DNA of 64,000 nt from Branchinecta lynchi (GCA_023053575.1 JAKZAP010000015.1:18227689-18291688); one strand, 5' to 3'; shown: positions 12,366-22,270, counted from the first letter of the stretch. Notes: generated from the sequence alone by a model not told the origin. Made by a program: numbers and translations.

Positions 12366-13901
12366 TGATAACATACTGCAATATTCTTCTATAATTCTGA
12401 CTCCTGCGTAGAGTCCCGCATTTTCAAAAACTTGAATGAATATGGCTAATTTTGCATATATTAAATTTTCAAAATTATGGAAAGATGTGTCTGTCAGGCT
12501 CTAGGCTGGCACGTAAAATTCTGGATGATTGTGCTGTTAGATCGCTTGTACTGGAGCTCCTTTACTGTTTAATTTCAGTGTGGGCCCTTCCTGCTTGGCA
12601 GTGCCCAAGAGGAATTTATTAGTTCTGGATCCCAGTTCAAAGGCCTAAGATTGCCGATCTTAATTTATTCTGGAATTATCAGTTCTTGGTATCAACTAAA
12701 CTTCAGTGACGTCATCGTCGCCAAAGCTCTGCACTCGATGGTCCGCATCGTGTGCCGCCGAAGTTTGATTAACGGCGCCTGAACTATTACAGTAGTCACG
12801 CTGTACATAAGTTTACACCCCCCTCCCCGTAATACATATAATTCCGAAGCTCTGGTTGTGTTACATGTTACACAAGGATCTTTTTGGTTACAGGTCATGG
12901 CGAAACGCAAAGAAAGGAGCTGGTCAACAGCTAAATACAAAAAGAGGCATGTCAACCTCTATAGGCCAATGCAAGGTTAAATACACTTTTTGCGAGGGAA
13001 CCTACCATAGTTCTAGACTGAAAGCACGGACATGTGGAATATGCATTAGAGTCATCGGCAAAAACGGGGGGGGGGGACATGGCGAGAGAGCTGCCCTCCC
13101 ACGATTATCCTTCGCACATACAAGGTGCTCGTTTCGTTCTTGTAACGATTAAAACCTTATCGTAAATCGAAAGCCTTTGTAGTTTAAACCGGGAACTGCT
13201 CGTCACACAGACGAAATCCTGTTACCTTGTCGAAACCAGCAACATTTTTTTCGGTATGAATCACCCAACCAGGTTGCAGCATAATTTACCAGACTGAGTT
13301 GTCCAAACTAAAAGAAACTTGGTATGCTATAAATTACGTCACAGGCGCATCTACCAAAACGAGTTGTCGGAAATTCTTCGCTTGGTACATATACCAGAAG
13401 AAAGGATTGGATATCGAACATACTTTGCATGATGCACGAGCTGAGGGCATATTTTGAGGGGTACCATCCAAATTGAGTTTCGTTGGGGTTAATGGGATAG
13501 CTAGCACAAGTGACATTTGATCTTTTTATAGAGGTATAAGAACAGTGATACAGACAAAGAGGACTTGAAGGGCGTGCATGGGCATAGTTGCTAAAAAGCC
13601 GGGCTGAAGGCAGCTTCGTCTAGAAAAGTCTGTTTGCGTTTATATTTGTGTGAGTAGCCAGCTAGGTGATAACGAAAAACTATAGGAATCTTTCTCTTTC
13701 CAGAAGTGTGATGGGAAATGATCCTCGGTATGCGTCACTGCTGGTGTCAAAAAATAAGATTTCCAGCAGAGAGATGGTTCCAGCTGTGGACTGTTTGTCA
13801 TTAAGGTGAGATACGAGGCACTATTAATATCTTAGGACGAGATATATTATCGCGAACCTGTGTCTCAAGTTACGAAAGTATTAGAATTAGAGCCGATTAA
13901 G
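12366..13901. other. unassigned sequence between the satellite and the gap
   Basis: I see no recognisable gene. There is an 11-base G-run near 13066. The reading frames present are short and lack domain-like composition. The sequence may belong to the 5' part of element 1 or to host DNA; nothing here decides this. Confidence 0.5.
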
Positions 13902-14001
13902 NNNNNNNNNNNNNNNNNNNNNNNNNNNNNNNNNNNNNNNNNNNNNNNNNNNNNNNNNNNNNNNNNNNNNNNNNNNNNNNNNNNNNNNNNNNNNNNNNNN
14001 N
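13902..14001. other. assembly gap, 100 N
   Basis: Exactly 100 N, which is commonly a scaffold gap of unknown true size. The element 1 pol frame is already open at the first base after the gap, so an unknown amount of its upstream sequence is missing. Confidence 0.99.
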
Positions 14002-16288
14002 AACTTCACCTATAACGTCGACACAGATCTAGTTTGCCGACTCGTATGTCCTGGACAAACCTACCGGAAAAAGGATGTGAAAATGGTACCAGTTATACCA
14101 GAAGCACTCGAGGGTGAATGCCTGAAATACTGCCATGATGTACTTAGCGCCCACTTTGGCACTATGAAGACACTAGCCATGGTCAGGGAGAACTTCTACT
14201 TACCACACGCAACAGAGAAAGTAAAGAATTTTGTGGGTACTTGTGAAGCATGCGCACGGCGAAAAACTCCACCCTACACTTGGACGGCGCCACTTGGTAT
14301 ATTCCCGATTGCGAAGCACCCGATGGACATTCTGAGCATAGACCTCGTCGGACCCCTCCCAACAAGTACCAGCGGATATACCTACATACTCTCAGCGATA
14401 GACAACTTTACTTCGTACTGCTGGGCCATTCCGCTAAGAGATATAACATCGGAAACTGTATGCAGAGCGCTCACAGACCTATTCTTGACATTCGGGAAGC
14501 CAAACACTGTGATGAGCGACAGAGGAGCCCAACTTATATCAAAACTATCAATGGAAGTAGCCAAACTGATGGGCATAGCACGATGGAAGACTTCAGCCTA
14601 CCGACCCTGCTCAAACGGTAAAATTGAGCAAGTTCACAGACAGTTCAACAAAATACTGGGAATTACAACCAAAGATGACAGGCTTTCATGGGACAAGCAG
14701 CTACCATACCTCTGCCACAGCATCAACACAGCCTATTCCGCAGTGACGGGTGATAACAGTTTCTTCTTGATGTTTGGCAGAGACAGCGCCCATCCCAGGA
14801 CAGATATCATCGAAGAAGAGCCACAGACCCATCAAGGCTACAAGACAGAACTCATTACAAGGATGAATAGTGCATACGCCGAGGTCGAGAAACACCTTAC
14901 ACAGGCAAAAATACAACAAAAGGAATTCTACGATAGGAAGGCAAAACACTTCAAGAAATACAAAGTGGGAGACATCGTGTGGCTGAAACAAGAACCAAAA
15001 GGCGACGGGAAAAAACTAGAGGATAAATACACAGGACCATGGAGAATAACAGAACGGCTCCCAAATGACGTAACCTACAAGCTACACCACATCGAAGAGG
15101 CAAAAAGGGATACTGTGGCACACATGGACAGAATGAAACCCGCAGTATTTAGAAACCCCTGGCAAGCCACCCCACTGTCGGATTCTAGCAGCAGCGATTC
15201 AGAAAACGAAGAAGAAGAGGACAATTACGCTGATCCGAAGGCGAACCCTTTATCTCGATTGCGCCCATTCCACTGGCGCTACGATGATGACAGCTCAGAC
15301 GAAGAAGACGCCCTTAAAGAATACCTACAGTCAACAAACGAGGGGCCCGGAACAATAAGTACGGGGGTACAAACGACAACAGAACTAAATCCAAGCGCCC
15401 CGCCATTCCGACCACTATTGCCGACACTTGAAGAAGAAATCTCAGAAGAAGAAGACGAAGAGGAAGAAAGATCCCTTCAAATTTTCCACCCGTGGGGAAA
15501 ATCCACCCCAGCACCACCGAGGATAAATCCTACAGATATAGTGGAGCCGGTCAGCCCAATAGAACACGACAGGATAAGATACACAGACCCCTTTCAACCC
15601 ACCCCCGTGAGGAAAGAAAAAGAAAGAAGGGGCTGGCTACCCAAGATACCTAGAGAGGGGTTACAACATATATCAGTATCGGATATATACCAGGACAAGA
15701 AGAAAAAGTCCGGCAAAGAATGGTCATGGATAGATTTCGTACCTGACCCTCTAGAAGATTTAACTGGTGGACCAATGACGAGTCGGTGGGGACGCAGGAG
15801 CCCACGAAAATACAGTTCTGGCAGCTCAGCAGACAGCGAGTCTCCCAAGGTGCCGCCAGCGACGCCCACACGGGGCCATACGAATGAGAATGAACCTGGA
15901 GGTTCCGGAATGAGACGTGAACCTTCAAGAACAATCCAAGGAGGGATTGTACCTCTCAAAGAAGAGGTAGACGTCTTCGACATTTGGGGCGACATACCCC
16001 CACTCGAAGGACAAGCAGGGGATTTACTGGAAGAAACCCCACGAATTGCTGGACCACCCCCTTTGAGCGGGAAAGGAATCACTGGTCCTAGCACGGCAGC
16101 AGCTATGAAGGAAAATAAGGAGAAAACAAAGAAGGCACACGAAAAAAAACTGTTGAGATTTGATTTGCTGACGAGGAGGCCGACAAACAAACGAGAAACA
16201 AAAAATTCAGAAGCACAGACCGCAAACCAAGGGAGCTACGTAACAAGGTCAGGGAGGGAGTCTAGGCCAACACAATTTTATCCGTCGG

Positions 16289-16335
<47 letters not shown>

Positions 16336-16371
16336 GATAAAAGGATGGGACGAGGAAACACTGAGAATTAA
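14002..16371 (+). CDS. pol: Ty3/Gypsy pol, integrase and C-terminal extension (5' partial)
   Basis: The frame is open from the gap edge. GTG at 14077 and ATG at 14083 are internal codons, not real starts. Counting residues from 14077, an HHCC zinc finger (YCHDVLSAHFG ... CEACARRK) comes first. The integrase catalytic triad follows: D in LSIDLVGPL (about 85), D in MSDRGAQL (about 145) and E in NGKIEQ (about 181). A GPY/F-like segment (TGPWRITERLP) and VAHMDRMKP end near 355. Integrase inserts the element cDNA into host DNA. The last ~400 residues are acidic, Ser/Pro-rich and probably disordered, yet blocks match element 2: RLRPFHW, STNEGP, STGVQTT, DLTGGP, RRSPRK and SGRESRPTQFYP. The end is altered by a 44-base A-run coding for lysines. 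RT and RNase H are not visible because of the gap. Confidence 0.93.
16291..16334 (+). repeat. 44-base poly(A) run inside the pol 3' end
   Basis: Forty-four consecutive A encode a lysine run just after the YPSGK-like end of pol. In element 2 the equivalent position is YPKGK followed directly by a stop. The run therefore adds a lysine-rich tail and a few extra residues. It may be a simple-repeat expansion or a sequencing and assembly error. Confidence 0.8.
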
Positions 16372-16658
16372 GAATAACTTGGTACACGGGCAGGGGAAGG
16401 TACACCCCCACCCCCGCGGTAACCCGACAGGAAACAAGAGAAAAATAATTACCTTAACACTCCTGCAGATCCAGCATCCAGGAGTTCCCCAACAGAAGAG
16501 CATCCTTATTCATATTATTTACACTATTCACAATATTGTTCACATAAAAAAACAAATTAAATGTCCCGAAAGAAAACGACCCGGCCATCGGTCTGGACCC
16601 GAACACAGATGGTCTGGGGTCGATTTGGGACCGAAGGAGAAACGATAGGAGTTAAAGG

Positions 16659-17207
16659 CTACATGACCTCTACTGGCGCCTCGTATTTGACCACTGCCGT
16701 CGAGGTCGATGGGACCGGATCTGAGGTTGACGGCACTGGTTGGAGTAAAGTGGAAGAAGACACCGCAGGAACCGCGCCGCGGACTTCCGTGACAAGTGGG
16801 ACGGGGGCGGGCCGTTTCCGAGCTGTGGACCTCCTGGTCGCGGGGCCAGCGGCGGAGGCACCCAACATGGCCTCAGCAAACAGTTGAGATGCCGTCAGGT
16901 TGGCCCTTTCAGCCACCGCGTCCGGAGCACATGAATACGGGTCGCTAGCGTTGACGAAACGTTGGGAGGCCCGCAAAAGCCGCCCGAGCCCTTCCCTCAT
17001 ACGGAGGCCCTCGGCCTCCATCAAATCAGCTCGTGTTTTTTGAGCACTATCGGCTGTCTCGGCTTGCAAATTGGCAAGCCGATGACTCAAACGGCGATTC
17101 TCTCGCTGAAGAGACTCGACTCGTCCCTTCAATGCGGTCTCAACCGACCGCAAAGAAGCAGTCAAAGTCGCGAACTCCTCGGCCGTGAACATCTTCTCGG
17201 CATTCAT
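16659..17207 (-). CDS. antisense leucine-zipper protein, unrecognised
   Basis: A 182-residue frame on the strand opposite pol and env. I chose the ATG at 17207 because its context is ACCATGA; an in-frame GTG lies 30 bp upstream. Near the N-terminus, leucines fall at residues 19, 26, 33, 40 and 47, exactly every seventh residue. Heptad 'a' positions include Val30, Asn37 and Leu44, as in dimerising leucine zippers. I see no classic bZIP basic region. The middle is Ala/Arg-rich and the C-terminal ~60 residues are Pro/Ser/Thr-rich (PVPSTSDPVPSTST). The DNA is GC-richer than the neighbouring genes, and no counterpart lies between pol and env in element 2. It could be an antisense accessory gene, a captured host exon or the 5' part of a foreign gag. 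Function unknown. Confidence 0.5.
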   Translation of the reverse strand: MNAEKMFTAEEFATLTASLRSVETALKGRVESLQRENRRLSHRLANLQAETADSAQKTRADLMEAEGLRMREGLGRLLRASQRFVNASDPYSCAPDAVAERANLTASQLFAEAMLGASAAGPATRRSTARKRPAPVPLVTEVRGAVPAVSSSTLLQPVPSTSDPVPSTSTAVVKYEAPVEVM

Positions 17208-17321
17208 GGTAGAAAAAAAATTCTCGCAAAAGATCACACTTCAAGCAACTACAAAACAAAACTTACAAATCCTTGGGAATCAGATACGTAAACGCAAATT
17301 TTGAACAGGAAGTCAATCTGC

Positions 17322-17336
17322 TGATTTCTTTTCCAG
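17322..17336 (+). promoter_or_regulatory. probable 3' splice acceptor before env
   Basis: A pyrimidine-rich tract ends in TTTCTTTTCCAG, four bases before the env ATG at 17341. Envelope genes of errantivirus-type elements and retroviruses are expressed from a spliced subgenomic RNA, and this acceptor fits that. The donor would lie in the missing 5' region. Confidence 0.6.
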
Positions 17337-17340
17337 GAGG

Positions 17341-18645
17341 ATGTTAACCTGGAAGTCCCAGATCAGCATTTTGGTTCTACTTCGCATAATAAATTTGACA
17401 CGTTCCGCCGGAACAAAGGTAAATCACGGATTGATTTTCACACAAAACGGAGAACTTGCTCTATCGACGATGTCTTGGAAGATTTTCTTGCGACTTGATG
17501 GTGACCCCCTAAATCAGTTGGAATTCGAGATTTCAAAAGTAAGAAGTGCACTAAGCCCCTTGAAAAATGAACTCACAAAAATGGCAGGGACAGCGATTAT
17601 CCATAGGCACGGGAACGTACATGTCGGACCCGAAAATAGCAGTCTGGAGAGTATCATGACGAAGCGACTTTCAATTTTATTCGACTTATACGAAAGCGAA
17701 TGTGCGAAAATTCAGGACGTAGTAAAAAGGACTCAAATCACTTTTTTCAGGAAAGGGTCAAATCTAGACCGAACGAAAAGGGAAGCCGGGATTTTCCCAT
17801 TCGCCGGGCAAGTAATAAGCAAAATATTCTCTCTAGCAACTGACGACGAAATAAAGACTTTACGGGACTCAGTACTTGACTTACAATCAGTGACAAACAG
17901 CACTCTTCACATACAAAAAATGTTTACGAGTATATCCAGCAAGCAAAGTGAGAGACTGGAGTCTTTAACCCAGCAAGTTCGAACGACAGCGACGAACTTG
18001 GAGGAATTACGCGTGGAAACCTACCAATTAGGTTCTCTGAACGCCCTAATGACCACTTCACTCGAAATCATCTCAGCATCCCTCCTAAATATCGCCACAG
18101 ACCTCAGTAAAATAGAACTTGCCCTCCTCAGCCTTTTGAATGGCAAACTCAGCACGGATTTTATTAGCCCTCAGACATTATTTGAAATTCTTTCCGAAAT
18201 AAATCAGAAGATCCCCTACGGCATACGCCTCTCTATCCCTTTATCCCGTGATAGCATGCTCCTCTATTATTTGAGAATGAAGACTAACCTCGTAGTAGTC
18301 GACCGACACCTCTTTTCGGTGTTATTAATACCGTTAGTGGACCCAGCACAAAAGTTCAAATTATTCACGATAAACAGTTTGCCAACCCCTGTCGGACAAA
18401 CCAAAGTCATGATAAGTATTAAACCCCCCACTGAAATGCTACTAGTAAGCGAAGACGAGCAACAATACCCACCGTTCTCAGAGAGGGATTTTGCCTCATG
18501 TTTTGAATTCCCCGTTGTAGTCTGTCAAGCAAATTTCCCCGTATACAACAGAAATGTCTGGCCCAAGCCTACTTTGAAGTTGGTAACGAACTACCCCTTT
18601 CCTGCACAGGCACAATCTCAGAAAAAACAGAAGAAACCTTCATAA
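17341..18645 (+). pseudogene. env: env-like fusion glycoprotein, N-terminal and middle part
   Basis: This frame of 434 residues starts at the ATG just after the splice acceptor. A hydrophobic N-terminal segment (about residues 8-22) looks like a signal peptide. A furin-type site, RTKR, sits at about 144-147. It is followed at about 150 by a hydrophobic stretch beginning GIFPFAG, in the place of the fusion peptide of baculovirus F proteins and errantivirus envelopes. A long helical, heptad-rich region follows. These features are known to act in membrane fusion. The frame is left near its 3' end: sequence homologous to the rest of the protein continues in another frame from somewhere between 18507 and 18640. 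The gene as assembled is therefore frameshifted. Whether the shift is a mutation or an assembly error is unknown. Confidence 0.8.
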
Positions 18646-19220
18646 GGTTAAACGGCGAAAGTTGGGCATTTAGCGTCCCCACAGAAACAAAAATTTCGGT
18701 CGTTTGCCACAATGCAACAGATAACATAAAACCAGTGCTTGAAATGCGCAGCAAAGTCACTGGAATCGGACTAATACGAGTTCCGCAAGGTTGTTATCTA
18801 ACAACAAGCACAACTAGGATAACAACCCCATTCGTAACCACAACCGTCAAAGACCTCACCCCCCAAATTCACCGGTTCCCGAACCTAAACACTACACTCT
18901 TTGGCTCCCAAAATTGGACAAATCTCTTTACCGGAAACAACCGCACTAAAACGGGAGAAACGATAAAGGCGCTGGATACTTCGCTCGAAAAAGTGCGAGA
19001 TGCCATAGACAACCAGATTCCGATTTTGACGAAAGAATCGGAAAGACTGAAGTACTATGCTGAAAAAATGAACCCTTTCCCAAGTAACGCGATAACCTTA
19101 GGTGTCGGATTGTCCCTATTGGTGTTTCTATCTATTGTGATAAAACTCATCCGTAGATACATCCCTTGCTCCCTGGCTAAACCACGACGCCCAGCAGACC
19201 TTGAACTTCAGGGACACTAG
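18507..19220 (+). pseudogene. env: env-like fusion glycoprotein, C-terminal part in a shifted frame
   Basis: The continuation of env in a different plus frame, open from 18507. It carries several cysteines, N-glycosylation sequons such as NAT and NTT, a block ending VPQGCY, and a heptad-like region (VRDAIDNQIPILTKESERL). A transmembrane segment (LGVGLSLLVFLSIVIKLI) lies near the end, followed by a short basic tail. This is the expected end of a type I fusion glycoprotein. The VPQGCY block and the AIDNQIPIL block both have relics in element 2 at 38800-38944. The first ATG-like codon in this frame is not a real start. Confidence 0.8.
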
Positions 19221-19375
19221 AGCTCCTTCCCAATATCGTTACAGTTATATATTCCAAATCCCCTTCCTCTTTATGTAAATGTTTGAAGTCTTCTGGGAGA
19301 GTCAGATTTCAGGGACCAAGTGAGGGATTTCGGACGCCAATTGTAAAAATTGACCGGAAATGGGCTGGCTAGGAA

Positions 19376-20230
19376 ATGGATACCTTACCAAATTCAGTCA
19401 TGGTAATCCACAGTTTTTTCCATCAGGTATTAGAAAGAGGGGAGGTACTTGACACGGAAAAAGCATGTAGATTCGGATACAACATGGGCTGTTTAGCTAA
19501 AGAAAAATTGAGAACTCAATTTCCTTGCACAGTACAGTTAGAGTGGCCAAGGGACCCTAACAATTTCATTAAGAACGCTATGGAAGCGTCAGGAATTAGC
19601 CCAAAAACCATCAAGAAATGTTTCCCAAAAGAATTCACTTTCAGGATAAGCGCGCAAAATGTGCGGGTACGCAGGCCCCTTGTCAGGGGAAGACAGTGGA
19701 CTTTAAATGGGAAGATGTGTCCGACCACTGCAATGGCGAGTGGAATAGATTTCTTCTTAGCACTTTCGGAAGAGGGGCCACGATTTCCGTGCAACCAAAC
19801 ACAAAAATCAGAATATTTGACTCGTTTGAGAACCAAAATTCTAGCCAGCATGGAAGAAGGACCAACATGCAAACTATCCGTCTATTATGTCGGAAGCCAA
19901 TACGCGAATTCCCGTTATAGTAGGCTGGCAAAGAAACCATTGAAAACTAAACAGCCAAACCTAGATCCTAGGGATATGAGCAAAGTAGGTCCACCAAGTC
20001 CGGTGGCACAGCCACCAATGCCGGGCCATATGCCCGGCATCGGGAAGGTAACTGATGAGATTGCGCTACCCGCAAGGATAATCGGACCTCAATCACAAAT
20101 GCCGGGGCAAATACCCAGCACCAGTGGGGTAGCGGGAGGAGCAACAGGGGAGGAGAGCTCCTCCGTAGAAGAGGAAGTCCCCATCGATCTTGAATGGTGG
20201 GAAACTTTCATCGCGGACGCCTTTATATAG
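19376..20230 (+). CDS. fourth frame of element 1, unrecognised accessory-type protein
   Basis: A 284-residue frame starting 155 bp after env. The ATG context GGAAATGG is favourable. I do not recognise the family. Residues 1-190 look folded and contain seven cysteines (31, 39, 51, 82, 115, 139, 165) and a basic stretch RVRRPLVRGR at 97-106. Residues 200-250 are Pro/Gly-rich, with two similar motifs, PMPGHMPG (214) and QMPGQIPS (241). The tail is acidic and aromatic: EEEVPIDLEWWETF at about 265-278. There is no signal peptide or membrane segment, so a cytosolic or nuclear protein is expected. A basic patch plus an acidic-aromatic tail would suit a nucleic-acid-binding regulator, but that is inference. 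Element 2 has no visible counterpart. It could also be a host gene piece carried by the element. Confidence 0.6.
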   Translation: MDTLPNSVMVIHSFFHQVLERGEVLDTEKACRFGYNMGCLAKEKLRTQFPCTVQLEWPRDPNNFIKNAMEASGISPKTIKKCFPKEFTFRISAQNVRVRRPLVRGRQWTLNGKMCPTTAMASGIDFFLALSEEGPRFPCNQTQKSEYLTRLRTKILASMEEGPTCKLSVYYVGSQYANSRYSRLAKKPLKTKQPNLDPRDMSKVGPPSPVAQPPMPGHMPGIGKVTDEIALPARIIGPQSQMPGQIPSTSGVAGGATGEESSSVEEEVPIDLEWWETFIADAFI

Positions 20231-21256
20231 AGCTATCTCGGGCCCCAAAAAAAAAAAAAAACATGCGACAAACAACAGGGTTCGTTTGCCGTATCGTGTT
20301 CCCACGCCCTGGGATATTCGCCTCTGAGCCCTGAAAACCTTGACATAGAGACACCTTAACCTTTGTCTGTTTCGCACATGTATTTTTGCGTAGCATAGAA
20401 ATTTTTGTAGTGTTGTGTAACAGGAATCCGCTAGCGCGGGATTGAACTTGACTAGAAAAGTCTTGACATTGCAACTCTGCACATTTAGCAGACGCTATCA
20501 CTGCTGAAAAAACAGAATATTTACTCGTGCTGCGTAAGCAGAATTTTCCATCAGTTTAGTTCCGCGCCAATGAACTCACAAGTCCAATTGTTCGCAGTAG
20601 GCAAGCGCCATGCTTCCATACCCAAATTGCTTTCCAAAAGGAACATATTTCTGCTGAAAAAATGTTTCAGGTAGTCATTTACTACACCGGCGACGAGCTA
20701 CAAATCCCGTATCCGAACGTCGCAACGCCAAGGGGAAACCACGATAACATCTTCGGAGGACTGTGAGCCAAACACAGGCTCTCGACAACAACACAGCAGA
20801 AGCTCAGGAAAGGACGAACTTCGATTCACGACAGCGACCCCGCAAGTCGGCAACCAAACAACTACGAACTTTCACATTCTCCCACCACAACGGGAAACGA
20901 CGAAGCCCGACATCAAATTGCGTGCGGTCAATGAAACACCTATGAACTATCCAAGCCTGTCGTTGAAGTTCCAACATGAACATCTCCTGAATGTGAGCTG
21001 GTTGCTACAAACAACAACAGCAACAACATCTGTGACAATTCAAGACTGTGTCCTCGAAGATCGAAAGCAAGTGAGTTAAAATGAAAGTGAGTTAGGTCGT
21101 GGTAGGCGGTTGCGATGTGAAGATGCGAGACGCGTAGTGAGTTAGTTGGACTTAAAGCACAACTGAACTGTTCCAGTTTATGAACAAATGAAGAACATTT
21201 GAGCTAAAGGTGAACCCAAGGAGCATCAATCTTTTTTTGGACTTACGGAAAGCGAA
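20231..21256. other. non-coding stretch after the fourth frame
   Basis: No recognisable coding sequence. A 15-base A-run follows almost directly after the fourth frame (about 20249-20263). The motif CTGCTGAAAAAA appears twice, near 20500 and 20650. The stretch may be the 3' untranslated region of element 1. Confidence 0.45.
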
Positions 21257-21406
21257 CTATCTCCCCGCAGGACTAAGAACTGCAAGGTGGATGGGGAAGT
21301 TATAGGAGTGAGAATGACCATCAAAACCTTAAAGAGTTGCTGTGGAAGAAAAATGGTGGTTAACCTGGATAGACAGAAACCACTCCAGCGGACTGAGCGC
21401 GGCTAG
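21257..21406 (+). pseudogene. relic of an integrase C-terminus from another LTR element
   Basis: One plus frame reads toward GRKMVVNLDRQKP and a stop at about 21406. This resembles the last conserved block of Gypsy integrases, typically a basic residue, VVH, x, DRLKP. A purine-rich stretch (AAGAAAGGAAGAAAC) follows, and then the LTR-like block. The fragment is short, so the call is tentative. It is not closely similar to the integrases of elements 1 to 3. Confidence 0.4.
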
Positions 21407-21831
21407 GTAGCTAAGAAAGGAAGAAACTGTGAGTCATAGTTTAAATTTTTTTTTTTTTTAGAATAGGGTGTACAATTTTAGGCGAGAGTCGAGCACTCCT
21501 ACGGAGGACTTGACAATCCATCCGCCTGGACTCGTTGTCCTTTTATATATGTATTCGGGATTAGGTTAAGCTAGGTTGCGTTAGTGTTAGGACCCATATA
21601 ATCTCAAACATTTTAAAGATATACATACTTATATTTCCCATAATAACTGCATATTATTTAAAACATAATTTTGCTTTCTTGTTTCTTATCTATCTAAGCA
21701 TATTTTTGCTTTCAGAACTTCCTGTATTTATTCATATATACCCATAATAATACCCATGTTATTCAAAGCAGAATATGTATGGTATATTGGTATTTCCCCT
21801 TCAGCTTCGTGGGATAAGTTAGTTTAGTACT

Positions 21832-21849
21832 TTAGACCGGGAGGTCTAA
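21832..21849 (+). other. hairpin TTAGACC-GGGA-GGTCTAA
   Basis: A perfect 7-bp stem with a four-base loop. The related LTR-like block at 41394 has TTAGCCC and GGGCTAA in the same place, so one base pair has changed from A-T to C-G on both sides. Confidence 0.65.
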
Positions 21850-22116
21850 TTCGTTAAAGGTTAGAGGACTGTTGTGTCGGTCTCTATGTCAAGTGCTTAA
21901 CCAACTATATGTACATACCGAAGTGAACATAATGCTTTGGTACTTCGTAGAATCCAACTGCACAAATGAAGACTCAGAACTAAACAACATCCTGTTAAAC
22001 TGAAGTCCACGTCAGTTGGATATTGCTAAATTCCATACTACGTCGACATCAGATAGTTTCCGGTCAGGAAGCTAAATTGTACGTTACGTCAGGACCTTCA
22101 CTTGTGCAGTTAGGAG

Positions 22117-22124
22117 TATATAAG
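22117..22124 (+). promoter_or_regulatory. TATA box TATATAAG in LTR-like block 1
   Basis: A consensus TATA element about 155 bp upstream of the AATAAA at 22271, the normal order of U3 promoter and R/U5 polyadenylation signal in an LTR. Confidence 0.5.
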
Positions 22125-22270
22125 CTCTTTCCAGTCTTAGCGCTGGGTCTTTCGTCTTTCATCTTTCGTCGTTCATATTTTGTAAGTCACACATGACTTA
22201 GTCTATTATCGTTATAGATCGTGATATTATTTACCCGGATTGGGATTGCCTTTATAAAGAGTAAGTCAGA

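Larger units (their letters stand above)
14002..20230 (+). mobile_element. element 1: retrovirus-like Ty3/Gypsy element, 5' end lost in gap
   Basis: In order, this block contains the integrase half of pol (14002-16371), an antisense leucine-zipper frame (16659-17207), an env-like gene with one frameshift (17341-19220) and a fourth frame (19376-20230). Gag, protease, reverse transcriptase and the 5' LTR would lie in or before the gap. The 3' limit is uncertain: the LTR-like block at about 21429-22412 could be its 3' LTR, but an integrase relic at 21257-21406 suggests that LTR may belong to another element. The pol and env sequences resemble element 2 at 34683-38944. Confidence 0.85.

Noticed and set aside
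15594..16190. 198-codon minus-strand frame opposite the pol tail
   Set aside because: It is the complement of a well-supported conserved coding tail and has no features of its own.
16659..17207. Classic bZIP transcription factor
   Set aside because: The zipper is clear, but there is no basic region with the N-x2-A-type signature before it, so only 'leucine-zipper protein' is supported.
18507..18640. Programmed ribosomal frameshift in env
   Set aside because: I see no slippery heptamer with a following structure, and env genes of this type are normally single frames. Mutation or assembly error is simpler.
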